DNA of 64,000 nt from Arthrobacter crystallopoietes. GTDB lineage: Bacteria; Actinomycetota; Actinomycetes; Actinomycetales; Micrococcaceae. How positions within the stretch are numbered: position 1 is the stretch's first letter; each line of letters opens with the position of its first letter. A model generated the notes under the pieces. It saw only the letters and a program-made list of their open reading frames with translations, did no database searches and was not told where the DNA came from. The stretch covers positions 1,116,001 through 1,180,000 of the forward strand of contig NZ_CP018863.1 of assembly GCF_002849715.1 (NCBI RefSeq), given 5' to 3'. The position numbers and the translations under genes were made by a program. Shown here one piece after another: positions 16,962-25,107 of the stretch.

Positions 16962-18464
16962 ATGCGCGATAGTCAGATCACGGTCAACGGCCAACTGCGC
17001 GATTGCGGCGGGGCCGGCCCGCACACCCGGTTGCTCGACTGGCTGAGAACGCAGGGCTTGACCGGGGCGAAGGAAGGATGCGCCGAAGGTGAGTGCGGTG
17101 CGTGCGCCGTCCTCCTGGCCCGCCCCGACGGAGCCGACCGAAGCCGCTGGACCTCAATCAACGCGTGCCTGCCTCCTGCCTTGGCGTTCGACGGCCAGGA
17201 AATCGTGACCGCAGAGGGCCTCGGCACCGCACCGGGTCCCTGCGCCGAGGAGGCTCTGCACCCCGTTCAACGGGAGATGGCAGACCGCGGCGGAGCGCAG
17301 TGCGGCTACTGCACGCCAGGGTTCATCTGCTCCATGGCCGCCGAGTACTACCGACCGGAGCGGAACGCGGCCGGTTCCGGTGCGGCGCAGACCGGGACCG
17401 CGGTGGCCGGCGAGGAACATGCGACCGACCATGAAAGCGGACCCAACGGCTTCGACCTGCACGCCCTGAGCGGCAATTTGTGCCGGTGCACCGGCTACCG
17501 GCCCATCCGGGACGCGGCGTACGCGCTCGGCTCGCCCGATGGATCCGACCCGCTGCTGGTCCGGCAGGGCGGGCCCGCCCCTGCCGCGCGACCTACGCAG
17601 AAGACCGTGGACGGCGCCCGCTTCATCCGGCCTTCGGGCATGGAGGAGCTCTTCGCCCTGCTCGAGCAGAATCCGGAGGCCAAGCTGGTCGCCGGCGCCA
17701 CCGACCTCGGGGTGGAGGTGAACCTGCGGCACACGCGGCCGCCGCTGACCCTTGCCATCGACCGGCTGGAGCCGCTGCGGGTGCTCGACGTCGGCAGCGA
17801 CCGGATCAGCATCGGGGCGGCCCTGAGCCTGACCGAGATCGATCGCGGGCTGGCCGGGCGCGTGCCGTTGTTGAGCCAACTCTTCCCCCAGTTCGCCTCC
17901 CCGCTGATCCGCAATACGGCAAGCCTGGGCGGCAACCTGGCAACAGGTTCGCCGATCGGGGATTCGGCGCCGGCGCTGCTGGCGCTGGACGCGTCGGTCG
18001 TGCTGGCCTCCGCGGGCGGTGAGCGGGAAGTCCCGCTGGCCGAGTACTTCATCGGGTACCGCCAGAGCGTGAAGAAACCCGGCGAGCTCCTGCGCGAGGT
18101 GTGGATCCCGCTGCCACTGGCGGAAAACACCGCCTTCTACAAGATCGCCAAGCGCCGCTTCGACGACATTTCGAGTGTCGCCGTCGCCTTCGCCATGCAG
18201 CTCGACGGCGGCACCGTATCCTCCATCCGGATAGGCGTCGGCGGCGTTGCGGCCACACCGATCCGCGCAACCGGAACGGAGCAGGCACTGGCGGGCCAGC
18301 CGTGGACAGCTGAAACGGCCGAGGCCGCCGCCGCCGTCATGTCCGCCGAAGGCACGCCGATCGACGATCTGAGGGCGAGCGCCCGCTACCGCTCGGCCAT
18401 GCTCGGCCAGGCAATGCTCAAGTTTTATGCGGAAACAGCATCCGCTGTGGAGGTAGCCCGATGA
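16962..18464 (+). CDS. xdhA: Xanthine dehydrogenase small subunit (2Fe-2S and FAD)
   Basis: A 500-residue subunit combining the two [2Fe-2S] clusters and the FAD domain. First cluster ligands are Cys40, Cys45, Cys48 and Cys69; the second has Cys114, Cys117, Cys174 and Cys176 in GGAQCGYCTPGF and LCRCTGYRP. A 40-residue, Ala/Gly/Glu-rich insert separates the two halves of the second cluster domain. The FAD-binding part contains LVAGATDLGVEVN (about 230-245) and IRNTASLGGNLATGSPIGD (about 315-335). Electrons pass from the molybdenum site of XdhB through these centres to NAD+. The reading frame overlaps xdhB by four bases. An upstream dyad at 16817 may be its operator. Confidence 0.92.
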   Translation: MRDSQITVNGQLRDCGGAGPHTRLLDWLRTQGLTGAKEGCAEGECGACAVLLARPDGADRSRWTSINACLPPALAFDGQEIVTAEGLGTAPGPCAEEALHPVQREMADRGGAQCGYCTPGFICSMAAEYYRPERNAAGSGAAQTGTAVAGEEHATDHESGPNGFDLHALSGNLCRCTGYRPIRDAAYALGSPDGSDPLLVRQGGPAPAARPTQKTVDGARFIRPSGMEELFALLEQNPEAKLVAGATDLGVEVNLRHTRPPLTLAIDRLEPLRVLDVGSDRISIGAALSLTEIDRGLAGRVPLLSQLFPQFASPLIRNTASLGGNLATGSPIGDSAPALLALDASVVLASAGGEREVPLAEYFIGYRQSVKKPGELLREVWIPLPLAENTAFYKIAKRRFDDISSVAVAFAMQLDGGTVSSIRIGVGGVAATPIRATGTEQALAGQPWTAETAEAAAAVMSAEGTPIDDLRASARYRSAMLGQAMLKFYAETASAVEVAR

Positions 18465-20866
18465 AATCCCTTGCCGACCGCCCGGTCAATCCCGTTGTCG
18501 GCGTGACCGTGCCGCATGAGAGTGCCGCACTGCACGTCACGGGAACTGCGCTGTACACCGACGACCTCATCGTGGGCCGACAGAATGTGCTGCATGCCTG
18601 GCCCGTCCAGGCGCCGCATGCCCACGCCGTCGTGACTTCCTTGCGCACCGAACCCGCGCTGCAGGTCCCGGGAGTGGTCCGGGTCCTGTCCGGGGCGGAT
18701 GTTCCGGGCGTCAACGACGCCGGAACCAAGCACGATGAGCCGCTTTTCCCCACCGAGGTCATGTACTACGGCCATGCCGTCTGCTGGGTGCTGGGCGAAA
18801 CGCCCGAGGCCGCACGGCTGGGCGCCGAGGCAGTCGACGTCAGCTACGACCCGCTCCCCTCGCTGCTGACGCTCACCGAAGCTATCGAGGCGGAATGCTT
18901 CCAGGGCCTCCAGCCGACCCTCAGCCGGGGCGACGCCGACGCCGCCCTTGAAGGGGCCGTGCATCGGTTCACCGGCGAGATCGAGTACGGCGGCCAGGAA
19001 CACTTCTATCTGGAGACCCACGCATCGTTCGCGTACGTCGATGAAGGCGGACAGATCTTCGTCCACAGCAGCACGCAGCATCCGTCGGAGACACAGGAAA
19101 TCGTGGCGCACGTGCTGGGCCGGCACAACCACGACGTCACGGTCCAGTGTCTGCGCATGGGCGGCGGTTTCGGCGGCAAGGAAATGCAGCCCCACGGCTT
19201 CGGCGCGGTCGCTGCGCTGGGCGCCGTACTCACCGGCCGGCCCGTACGCCTGCGCCTTAACCGCACCCAGGACATCACCATGACCGGCAAGCGCCATCCG
19301 TTCCATGCCAGGTGGGAGGCCGGCTTTGACCAGGACGGCCGGATCCAGGCGCTGAAGGCTACGCTGACGAGCGACGGCGGGTGGAGCCTCGATCTCTCGG
19401 AGCCGGTCCTAACCCGTGCACTGTGCCACGTGGACAATTCCTACTGGATTCCCAACGTGCACGTTGATGGCCGGATCGCGAAGACCAACAAGACTTCCCA
19501 GACCGCGTTCCGCGGCTTCGGCGGCCCGCAGGGCATGTTCCTCATCGAGGAGATCCTGGGCAGAGCCGCCCCGCTACTGGGACTCGAGCCCGGCGAGCTG
19601 CGGCAGCGCAACCTTTACGTTCCAGGGCAGACCACGCCGTACGGCCAGCCGGTCCGCCATGCCGAGCGGCTGCATGCCATCTGGCAAACCCTGCTGGAAC
19701 GTTCCGACGTCGTGCGCCGGCGGGAAGATATCGACGCGTTCAACGCTCGGCACCCGCACAACCGGCGCGCCCTCGCCATCACCCCGGTGAAGTTTGGCAT
19801 CTCGTTCAACCTCACTGCCTTCAACCAGGCCGGCGCGCTTGTGCACGTCTATAAGGACGGCTCCATCCTGATCAACCACGGCGGCACCGAAATGGGCCAG
19901 GGCCTGCACACCAAGATGCGCCAGGTTGCCGCCACGGCCCTGGGCGTTCCGCTGGACTTCATCCGCCTGGCCCCCACCCGCACGGACAAGGTGCCGAACA
20001 CGTCGGCCACTGCGGCCAGCTCCGGAGCAGACCTGAACGGCGGGGCCATCAAGGACGCGTGCGAGCAAATCAGCGCACGGCTGGCCGAGGTGGCGGCCCG
20101 CAAGATGAATATCCATCCCGACGACGTCCGCTTCGCCAACGGCAAGGTGACCGGGATCGGTTTCCACGACCGGGACATTGCCTTCGCCGATCTGGCCAAT
20201 GACGCCTACTTCCAGCGGATCCCGCTCTGGGCTGCCGGCTATTACCGCACCTCGGGACTGCACTGGGACAGCGCCCGCATGCAAGGCGAGCCGTTCAAGT
20301 ACTTCGCCTACGGGGCAGCCGTTTCCGAGGTGGAAGTGGACGGGTTCACCGGCGCGTACCGCCAGCTGCGCACGGACATCGTTCACGACGTCGGCGACAG
20401 CCTCTCGCCGCTGATCGACCTCGGCCAGATCGAGGGCGGCTTCGTCCAGGGCGCCGGATGGCTGACGCTCGAGGAACTGCGCTGGGACGAATCCGACGGC
20501 GAGCACCGGGGCCGCCTGGCGACCCAGTCGGCCAGCACCTATAAGCTGCCCAGCTTCTCGGAGATGCCCGAGGAGTTCAACGTCCATCTCTTCGAGCAGG
20601 CTACCGAGAGCGGCGTCGTCTATGGTTCCAAAGCGGTGGGTGAACCGCCGCTCATGCTCGCCTTCAGCGTCAGGGAGGCCCTGCGCCAGGCGGTAGCTGC
20701 GTTCGGAGCCGGGGACCGGCCGGTGGAATTGGCCAGTCCGGCCACCCCCGAGGCGGTTTTCTGGGCGATCCAGGCAGCGCGGGAGACAACCTCAAAGGCT
20801 TACGACGGCGGGGCCCGGGTCGGGGACGAATCCTCGCCTTCATCTGTCAGTACCGCAGCAGGCTGA
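18461..20866 (+). CDS. xdhB: Xanthine dehydrogenase large subunit (molybdenum cofactor)
   Basis: An 801-residue molybdopterin-binding subunit. It oxidises hypoxanthine to xanthine and xanthine to urate. Family landmarks are MGGGFGGKE near residue 235, TAFRGFGGPQGM near 350, the Moco loop with GTEMGQGLHTK near 475, and catalytic Glu728 in KAVGEPPLML. The order and length match bacterial XdhB. The last 40 residues beyond the usual end are low-complexity. It follows xdhA by a four-base overlap and is followed one base later by xdhC. Confidence 0.93.
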   Translation: MKSLADRPVNPVVGVTVPHESAALHVTGTALYTDDLIVGRQNVLHAWPVQAPHAHAVVTSLRTEPALQVPGVVRVLSGADVPGVNDAGTKHDEPLFPTEVMYYGHAVCWVLGETPEAARLGAEAVDVSYDPLPSLLTLTEAIEAECFQGLQPTLSRGDADAALEGAVHRFTGEIEYGGQEHFYLETHASFAYVDEGGQIFVHSSTQHPSETQEIVAHVLGRHNHDVTVQCLRMGGGFGGKEMQPHGFGAVAALGAVLTGRPVRLRLNRTQDITMTGKRHPFHARWEAGFDQDGRIQALKATLTSDGGWSLDLSEPVLTRALCHVDNSYWIPNVHVDGRIAKTNKTSQTAFRGFGGPQGMFLIEEILGRAAPLLGLEPGELRQRNLYVPGQTTPYGQPVRHAERLHAIWQTLLERSDVVRRREDIDAFNARHPHNRRALAITPVKFGISFNLTAFNQAGALVHVYKDGSILINHGGTEMGQGLHTKMRQVAATALGVPLDFIRLAPTRTDKVPNTSATAASSGADLNGGAIKDACEQISARLAEVAARKMNIHPDDVRFANGKVTGIGFHDRDIAFADLANDAYFQRIPLWAAGYYRTSGLHWDSARMQGEPFKYFAYGAAVSEVEVDGFTGAYRQLRTDIVHDVGDSLSPLIDLGQIEGGFVQGAGWLTLEELRWDESDGEHRGRLATQSASTYKLPSFSEMPEEFNVHLFEQATESGVVYGSKAVGEPPLMLAFSVREALRQAVAAFGAGDRPVELASPATPEAVFWAIQAARETTSKAYDGGARVGDESSPSSVSTAAG

Positions 20867-20867
20867 G

Positions 20868-21674
20868 ATGGACTGGCTGCAGGCGCTGCAGGATCTGCGC
20901 TCGGCTGGCCTGCCCAGCGTCCTGGCTACTGTGACCGAGGCGCGGGGCCATGCCCCGCGGGAGGCGGGAGCAAAGATGGTGGTCGGCACCGAAGCCACCT
21001 GGGGCAGCATCGGCGGCGGCAACCTCGAGGCAACGGTCATCGACCGGGCGCGCGCGCGGCTCCGGGCAGGCAGTACGGTCCCCGAGAGCCTGCCGTTCCC
21101 GCTTAATGAACACGCCGCCACCGAGCACGGGCAGCAGTGCTGCGGAGGGGTGGTTACCGTTCTGCTCGAGCCGTTTCCCGCATGTGCCACCGTTGCCATC
21201 TTCGGCATGGGGCACGTCGGCCACGAACTGGCCCGGATCCTTTCCCGCCTGCCGCTCCAGCTGCACCTTGTGGACAGCCGGGCCGGACAGCTTGATCCCA
21301 CGCAGCTCACCGACATCCTGGGAGGGCCGGCCGAAGTCCACCCCCAGCACAGCCCCGTTCCGGATTCCATCTTGGGCACACTGCCGCCGGGGTCGCACGT
21401 GTTCATCATGACCCACGACCATGCCGAAGACTTCCTGCTGTGCGATGCCGCGCTGCGCCGGGGCAACCTCGGCTCGGTGGGCCTCATCGGCTCCTCGGCC
21501 AAGTGGTCCAGGTTCCGACAAAAACTGCAGGCCGAAGGGCATGACTCCCACGCCATCGACACCATCAGTTGCCCCATCGGACTTGCCGGCCTTCCCGGCA
21601 AAGACCCGGCCGCCATCGCAGTCAGCGCAGCGGCCAGCCTGCTCCCGGCCCTGTCGAAGCACCTGGCCGTCTGA
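20868..21674 (+). CDS. xdhC: Xanthine dehydrogenase maturation protein XdhC
   Basis: A 268-residue XdhC-family protein that binds molybdenum cofactor and inserts it, sulfurated, into XdhB. The N-terminal domain has QQCCGGVVTVLLEPF near residue 85, with the conserved Cys pair; the C-terminal Rossmann-like half begins VAIFGMGHVGHELARIL and continues to the FIMTHDHAEDFLL segment. Start ATG 20868 immediately follows the xdhB stop, so translation is coupled. Its presence supports a true molybdenum hydroxylase operon. Confidence 0.92.
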   Translation: MDWLQALQDLRSAGLPSVLATVTEARGHAPREAGAKMVVGTEATWGSIGGGNLEATVIDRARARLRAGSTVPESLPFPLNEHAATEHGQQCCGGVVTVLLEPFPACATVAIFGMGHVGHELARILSRLPLQLHLVDSRAGQLDPTQLTDILGGPAEVHPQHSPVPDSILGTLPPGSHVFIMTHDHAEDFLLCDAALRRGNLGSVGLIGSSAKWSRFRQKLQAEGHDSHAIDTISCPIGLAGLPGKDPAAIAVSAAASLLPALSKHLAV

Positions 21675-21745
21675 CGGCTCACGGTTCTGTCCCCATCCTC
21701 CCGACGATGCCGGCCGGGCATGTCAGGATCGCGGAACTCTAGACC

Positions 21746-21774
21746 AAGGTGTTCACCTCATTTAAGGTGAACAC
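21746..21774 (+). promoter_or_regulatory. Inverted-repeat operator upstream of the VOC gene
   Basis: GTGTTCACCT (21749-21758) and AGGTGAACAC (21765-21774) form a perfect ten-base dyad with a six-base centre, 69 bases before the ATG. The arrangement resembles MerR-family sites that sit between promoter boxes, but no regulator is adjacent. The AAGGTG half also repeats directly at an 18-base distance. Confidence 0.55.
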
Positions 21775-21843
21775 TGTGCGCTTTGCGACGCAATCAGCTC
21801 CACAAGTTCCTCAACTCATTCAAACTCTTGATAAGGATCTGCC

Positions 21844-22290
21844 ATGGACCGCATGATTTTCGCCAACCTCCCCGTCTCCGACCTGCAGAAGGCCACGGAC
21901 TTCTACCTTGGCCTGGGCTTCACCCTGAACCCGGACTTCAGCTCCGATGACGGTTCCTGCATCGTCATCTCCGACACCATCTTTGTGATGCTCCTGAAGC
22001 AGGACTTCTTCTCAGGCTTCCTGGCCGACGGCAGCACCCCGCATCTGGGCTCCAACGCCAAGGAGGTCCTGAACTGCCTCACCGCCTCCTCTGCCGAGGA
22101 GGTCGACGACCTGGTGGCCAAGGCACAGGCCAGCGGCGGCAGCGTCTACCTGCCGGCGAAGGAAAGCATGCCCGGCATGTACGGTGCCTCCATCGCCGAC
22201 CCCGACGGCCATGTTTGGGAACTGCTCTGGATGTCCCAGGACGCCGTGGCCGAGCACGAGCACCAAGAGGCCAGAGCCGCGCAGGCCTGA
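21844..22290 (+). CDS. VOC-superfamily (glyoxalase/bleomycin-resistance type) protein
   Basis: A 148-residue protein with two beta-alpha-beta-beta-beta modules of the vicinal oxygen chelate fold. It starts MIFANLPVSDLQKATDFYLGLGFT and the second module ends DPDGHVWELLWM, where His and Glu are probable metal ligands. The family includes lyases, dioxygenases and antibiotic-binding proteins, and the substrate cannot be read. The operator-like dyad at 21746 suggests it is inducible. A hairpin at 22311 closes it. Confidence 0.8.
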   Translation: MDRMIFANLPVSDLQKATDFYLGLGFTLNPDFSSDDGSCIVISDTIFVMLLKQDFFSGFLADGSTPHLGSNAKEVLNCLTASSAEEVDDLVAKAQASGGSVYLPAKESMPGMYGASIADPDGHVWELLWMSQDAVAEHEHQEARAAQA

Positions 22291-22310
22291 CCCGGAACAG
22301 CGTTAAGTAC

Positions 22311-22347
22311 AGACGGGCGGCCCCGTTATGGGACCGCCCGCCGTCGT
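22311..22347. terminator. Bidirectional hairpin between convergent genes
   Basis: GGGCGGCCCC (22315-22324) pairs with GGGACCGCCC (22330-22339) with one mismatch and a five-base loop. It lies between the VOC gene and the convergent phosphatase-like gene and runs straight into the recurring CCGCCGTCGT word. Confidence 0.65.
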
Positions 22348-22366
22348 CGTTAGTTGGGGTCTTCGG

Positions 22367-22789
22367 TTATTCGCCGACGAGTTCTTCGTAGAGCCTGTGC
22401 ACGCGCGCGTCGATCTCGTCGCGGACCAGGCGCATCCGTTCCATGCCGTGGATGTCGCGCAGGCTCGGTTCGCCGATTTCCCAGCGCTCGTAGCGCGTGC
22501 CCGGAACCTCTTCCAGCTGCGCGTTGGTGCCCAGAATAACGACGACGTCGGCCGCCCGCTGCGCTTCTTCGGTCACCGCAGTAGGCGTGCCGCCGCTGAT
22601 GTCGATGCCCTTTTCGAGCAGCGCCTCGGCCGATTCCTGGTTGACCGCGGTCCCGGGCTTGGTGCCGCACGAACTCACGTCCACCGCATCGTTGGCCAGT
22701 TTCTCCATCAGGCCGGCGGCCATCGGGGACTTGCCGCTGTTGGAGGAGCAAACAAAGAGGACGCTGGGTTTACCTGGCTGCGGGGTCAT
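22367..22789 (-). CDS. Low-molecular-weight phosphatase/arsenate-reductase-like protein with Lys in the P-loop
   Basis: A 140-residue protein with the LMW protein tyrosine phosphatase fold. The P-loop is CSSNSGKS: Cys14 is the nucleophile but the usual Arg of C-x5-R is Lys20. A related Lys variant is known among actinobacterial arsenate-reductase-like proteins, so it may act on arsenate or a phosphorylated substrate with altered chemistry, or be a binding protein. The [25 protein letters not shown] segment fits the family's second half. It faces arsC divergently across 202 bases. Confidence 0.75.
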   Translation of the reverse strand: MTPQPGKPSVLFVCSSNSGKSPMAAGLMEKLANDAVDVSSCGTKPGTAVNQESAEALLEKGIDISGGTPTAVTEEAQRAADVVVILGTNAQLEEVPGTRYERWEIGEPSLRDIHGMERMRLVRDEIDARVHRLYEELVGE

Positions 22790-22991
22790 GGGGTCGCTTT
22801 CTGCTGGCAGTTTCCGAAGAAGGGCGTGAAGTCCATTATGCGCAGATCGGCTGCCGGGAGGGCTTCCGTGCAGGCCGGGAAAGCGAAGGCTCTTGATAGT
22901 AGCCGCGGTTCTTGTTGCACTGGTCTATACAGCCAGCGCCGGAACGTTTCTTCACCCCGGAGGCACCGCCGGCAGAAGCAAAGGACCCGAC

Positions 22992-23426
22992 ATGACCGAG
23001 ACCAACAGCCACAAGCCCACCGTCCTCTTCGTCTGCGTCCACAACGCGGGCCGCTCGCAAATGGCCGCCGCCTACCTGGAGCACCTCTCCAGGGGCGCCA
23101 TCGATGTCCGGTCCGCCGGTTCGCGGCCGGCCAAAGAGGTCAATCCTGCGGTGGTAGAAGCCATGGCGGAGGACGGGATCGACATTTCCGGCCGCACCAC
23201 CAAGCAGCTCACCTCGGAGCAGCTCCACGACGCCAACATGGTCATCACCCTGGGTGGCGGCGTCGATGTCCCCGTCATCCCCGGCCGGAAGTACGAGGAC
23301 TGGGAGCTGACGGATCCTGCCGGCAAGGATGTTGGCGCCGCCCGCGTCCTGCGCGACGACATCAAAGCGCGCGTCCAGAGCCTGGTCTCCGGCCTGCTCC
23401 CCGCGCTGCACCCGGACGCCAGCTAG
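22992..23426 (+). CDS. arsC: Arsenate reductase, LMW-PTP family (probably mycothiol-dependent)
   Basis: A 144-residue reductase of the ArsC family that turns arsenate to arsenite. The catalytic loop CVHNAGRS has nucleophile Cys15 and Arg21. The following VRSAGSRPA and [14 protein letters not shown] segments are typical. In many actinobacterial relatives the strand before the Pro loop has a CGDxCP motif; here it reads [13 protein letters not shown], with no Cys, which leaves Cys15 as the only thiol in the catalytic part and points to mycothiol/mycoredoxin rather than intramolecular recycling. The ATG at 22992 follows AAAGGA. trxB is 32 bases downstream. Confidence 0.85.
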   Translation: MTETNSHKPTVLFVCVHNAGRSQMAAAYLEHLSRGAIDVRSAGSRPAKEVNPAVVEAMAEDGIDISGRTTKQLTSEQLHDANMVITLGGGVDVPVIPGRKYEDWELTDPAGKDVGAARVLRDDIKARVQSLVSGLLPALHPDAS

Positions 23427-23458
23427 CCCGCGGCGACGGCACCAGAAGGAGAAACATC

Positions 23459-24433
23459 ATGAGCGAGAAGATCATCATTATCGGCTCCGGCCCCGCGGGC
23501 TACACCGCCGCGATCTACGCCGCGCGGGCCGGGCTGGAACCGCGCGTGATCGCGGGCGCCGTCACCGCGGGCGGCGCCCTGATGAATACCACCGATGTGG
23601 AGAACTTCCCGGGCTTCCCCGAGGGCATCCAGGGCCCGGAGCTGATGGAGAACCTGCAGCAGCAGGCGGCAAGGTTCGGTGCCACCATTGAGTACGACGA
23701 CGTCGCCTCCGTCTCGCTCGAAGGCCACCTTAAAGAAGTGGTCACCACCGGCGAGAACGTCTACCAGGCACCTGCCGTCATCCTGGCCACCGGCTCCGCC
23801 TACAAGGAACTCGGCCTGCCGGAGGAAAAGAAGTTCTCCGGCCACGGGGTTTCCTGGTGCGCCACCTGCGACGGGTTCTTCTTCCGCGAACAGGACATCA
23901 TCGTCGTCGGCGGCGGGGATTCGGCGATGGAGGAAGCGCTCTTCCTGACGCGGTTCGGGAAGTCCGTCACCGTCGTCGTACGTCGGGATGCGCTGCGGGC
24001 GTCGAAGATCATGGCGCAGCGGGCGCGGGACAACGAGAAGATCCGCTTCGTCTGGAACAGCACCGTTTCCGCCATCCACGGCGACGGCAAGGTCTCCGGC
24101 GTCACCCTGAGCGACACCATCACCGGGGCTACGCGCGAGCTCGCCGCCACCGGGATCTTTGTGGCCATCGGGCACCTGCCGCGGACCGAACTGGTCAAGG
24201 GCCAGATCGATCTGGATGCGGAGGGCTATATCAAGGTGGACTCCCCCACCACCGTGACCAGCCAGCGGGGTGTCTTCGCGTGCGGCGACGCCGTGGACCA
24301 CCGGTACCGGCAGGCCATCACCGCCGCGGGCACTGGCTGCGCTGCCGCGCTCGACGCCGAACGCTACCTCGCCGCCTTGGAGGACTCTGACAGCATCGCC
24401 ACCGCACTGGTGGAAGAGGAAACCCATGCCTGA
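23459..24433 (+). CDS. trxB: Thioredoxin reductase (NADPH)
   Basis: A 324-residue FAD/NADPH disulfide reductase. FAD-binding [17 protein letters not shown] is at 9-25, the redox-active Cys134-Ala-Thr-Cys137 lies in SWCATCDG, the NADPH loop [10 protein letters not shown] follows near 165, and the C-terminal FAD signature [10 protein letters not shown] is near 285. Start chosen at ATG 23459 after AGAAGGAG. It follows arsC closely and probably shares its transcript, suggesting a supply of reducing power for arsenate or general thiol stress. A second housekeeping trxB elsewhere cannot be excluded. Confidence 0.92.
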   Translation: MSEKIIIIGSGPAGYTAAIYAARAGLEPRVIAGAVTAGGALMNTTDVENFPGFPEGIQGPELMENLQQQAARFGATIEYDDVASVSLEGHLKEVVTTGENVYQAPAVILATGSAYKELGLPEEKKFSGHGVSWCATCDGFFFREQDIIVVGGGDSAMEEALFLTRFGKSVTVVVRRDALRASKIMAQRARDNEKIRFVWNSTVSAIHGDGKVSGVTLSDTITGATRELAATGIFVAIGHLPRTELVKGQIDLDAEGYIKVDSPTTVTSQRGVFACGDAVDHRYRQAITAAGTGCAAALDAERYLAALEDSDSIATALVEEETHA

Positions 24434-24480
24434 CACTCACGCGACGGAGTGACCCCGGCCGGCAGGTAAGTCGCTCAGCC

Positions 24481-25020
24481 TCAAATGCGCTCCACCAGGG
24501 CGTCCACCTGCTCCAGCAGCGCTTCAAGCTCTGCTTCGGAAACCTTGGCGGGCTGATCGGCCGCCGCGAAAAAAGTAGCGCTGTAATAGAGCCCGTCCCC
24601 CATCAGCTTGATGGCCTGGGCAACAGGCCTGCTGCCCAGCGCCTTTTCCAGCGCATCCAGCCAAAGCCCCTCGATATGCGCAAAGGTCTGGGCGGCCGCG
24701 GGATGCCCCTGCTGCACCAAGCGAGCCACGGCCACGATGGCCCGGTCCAGCGGAGAGTCCACGTATAAAGACGTGCGGACGTAGTAGCGGGCTGCCCCTT
24801 CAGGCGCTTTGCCGATCTTTTCCGCATCTTCCGCTGTCAGCGCCGCGAGCCGCGCGCAGAGCCCTTCCACCATGGCTTCCTTGGACGGGAAGTGGTAGAG
24901 CAGCCCGCCCTTTGATACCCCTGCGGCCGCCGCAACTGCGTCCATGGTGGCCGCCCGTTCCCCCTCCTTAATGAGGATGTCTTCAAAACTGTCAAGGATC
25001 CGGTCTTTTGCGCTGGCCAT
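24481..25020 (-). CDS. TetR-family transcriptional repressor
   Basis: A 179-residue TetR protein. The helix-turn-helix is residues 8-55, with AATMDAVAAAAGVSKGGLLYHFPSKEAMVEGL. The C-terminal ligand domain is helical and probably binds a drug-like molecule. It is divergent from the MFS exporter (87-base gap), a classic repressor-exporter pair. The intervening region should hold its operator, though I do not see an obvious perfect palindrome. Confidence 0.88.
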   Translation of the reverse strand: MASAKDRILDSFEDILIKEGERAATMDAVAAAAGVSKGGLLYHFPSKEAMVEGLCARLAALTAEDAEKIGKAPEGAARYYVRTSLYVDSPLDRAIVAVARLVQQGHPAAAQTFAHIEGLWLDALEKALGSRPVAQAIKLMGDGLYYSATFFAAADQPAKVSEAELEALLEQVDALVERI

Positions 25021-25107
25021 CCACCCATCCTAGCTTTCGCTCGGCTTGCCGCTAAACCGTCCAGCCGGTACAGTAAATGCATCCCCACAATTTTCAGGAG
25101 GTGCACT

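Noticed and set aside
16744..17046. A possible small gene just upstream of xdhA.
   Set aside because: No ribosome site or recognisable sequence, and it runs into xdhA in another frame. Its DNA holds operator-like dyads.
22328..23458. A long open frame running from 22328 through to the trxB start.
   Set aside because: It crosses the antisense of one phosphatase-like gene and all of arsC in another frame; GC-rich DNA leaves stops rare. Only the part from ATG 23459 has a ribosome site and family match.
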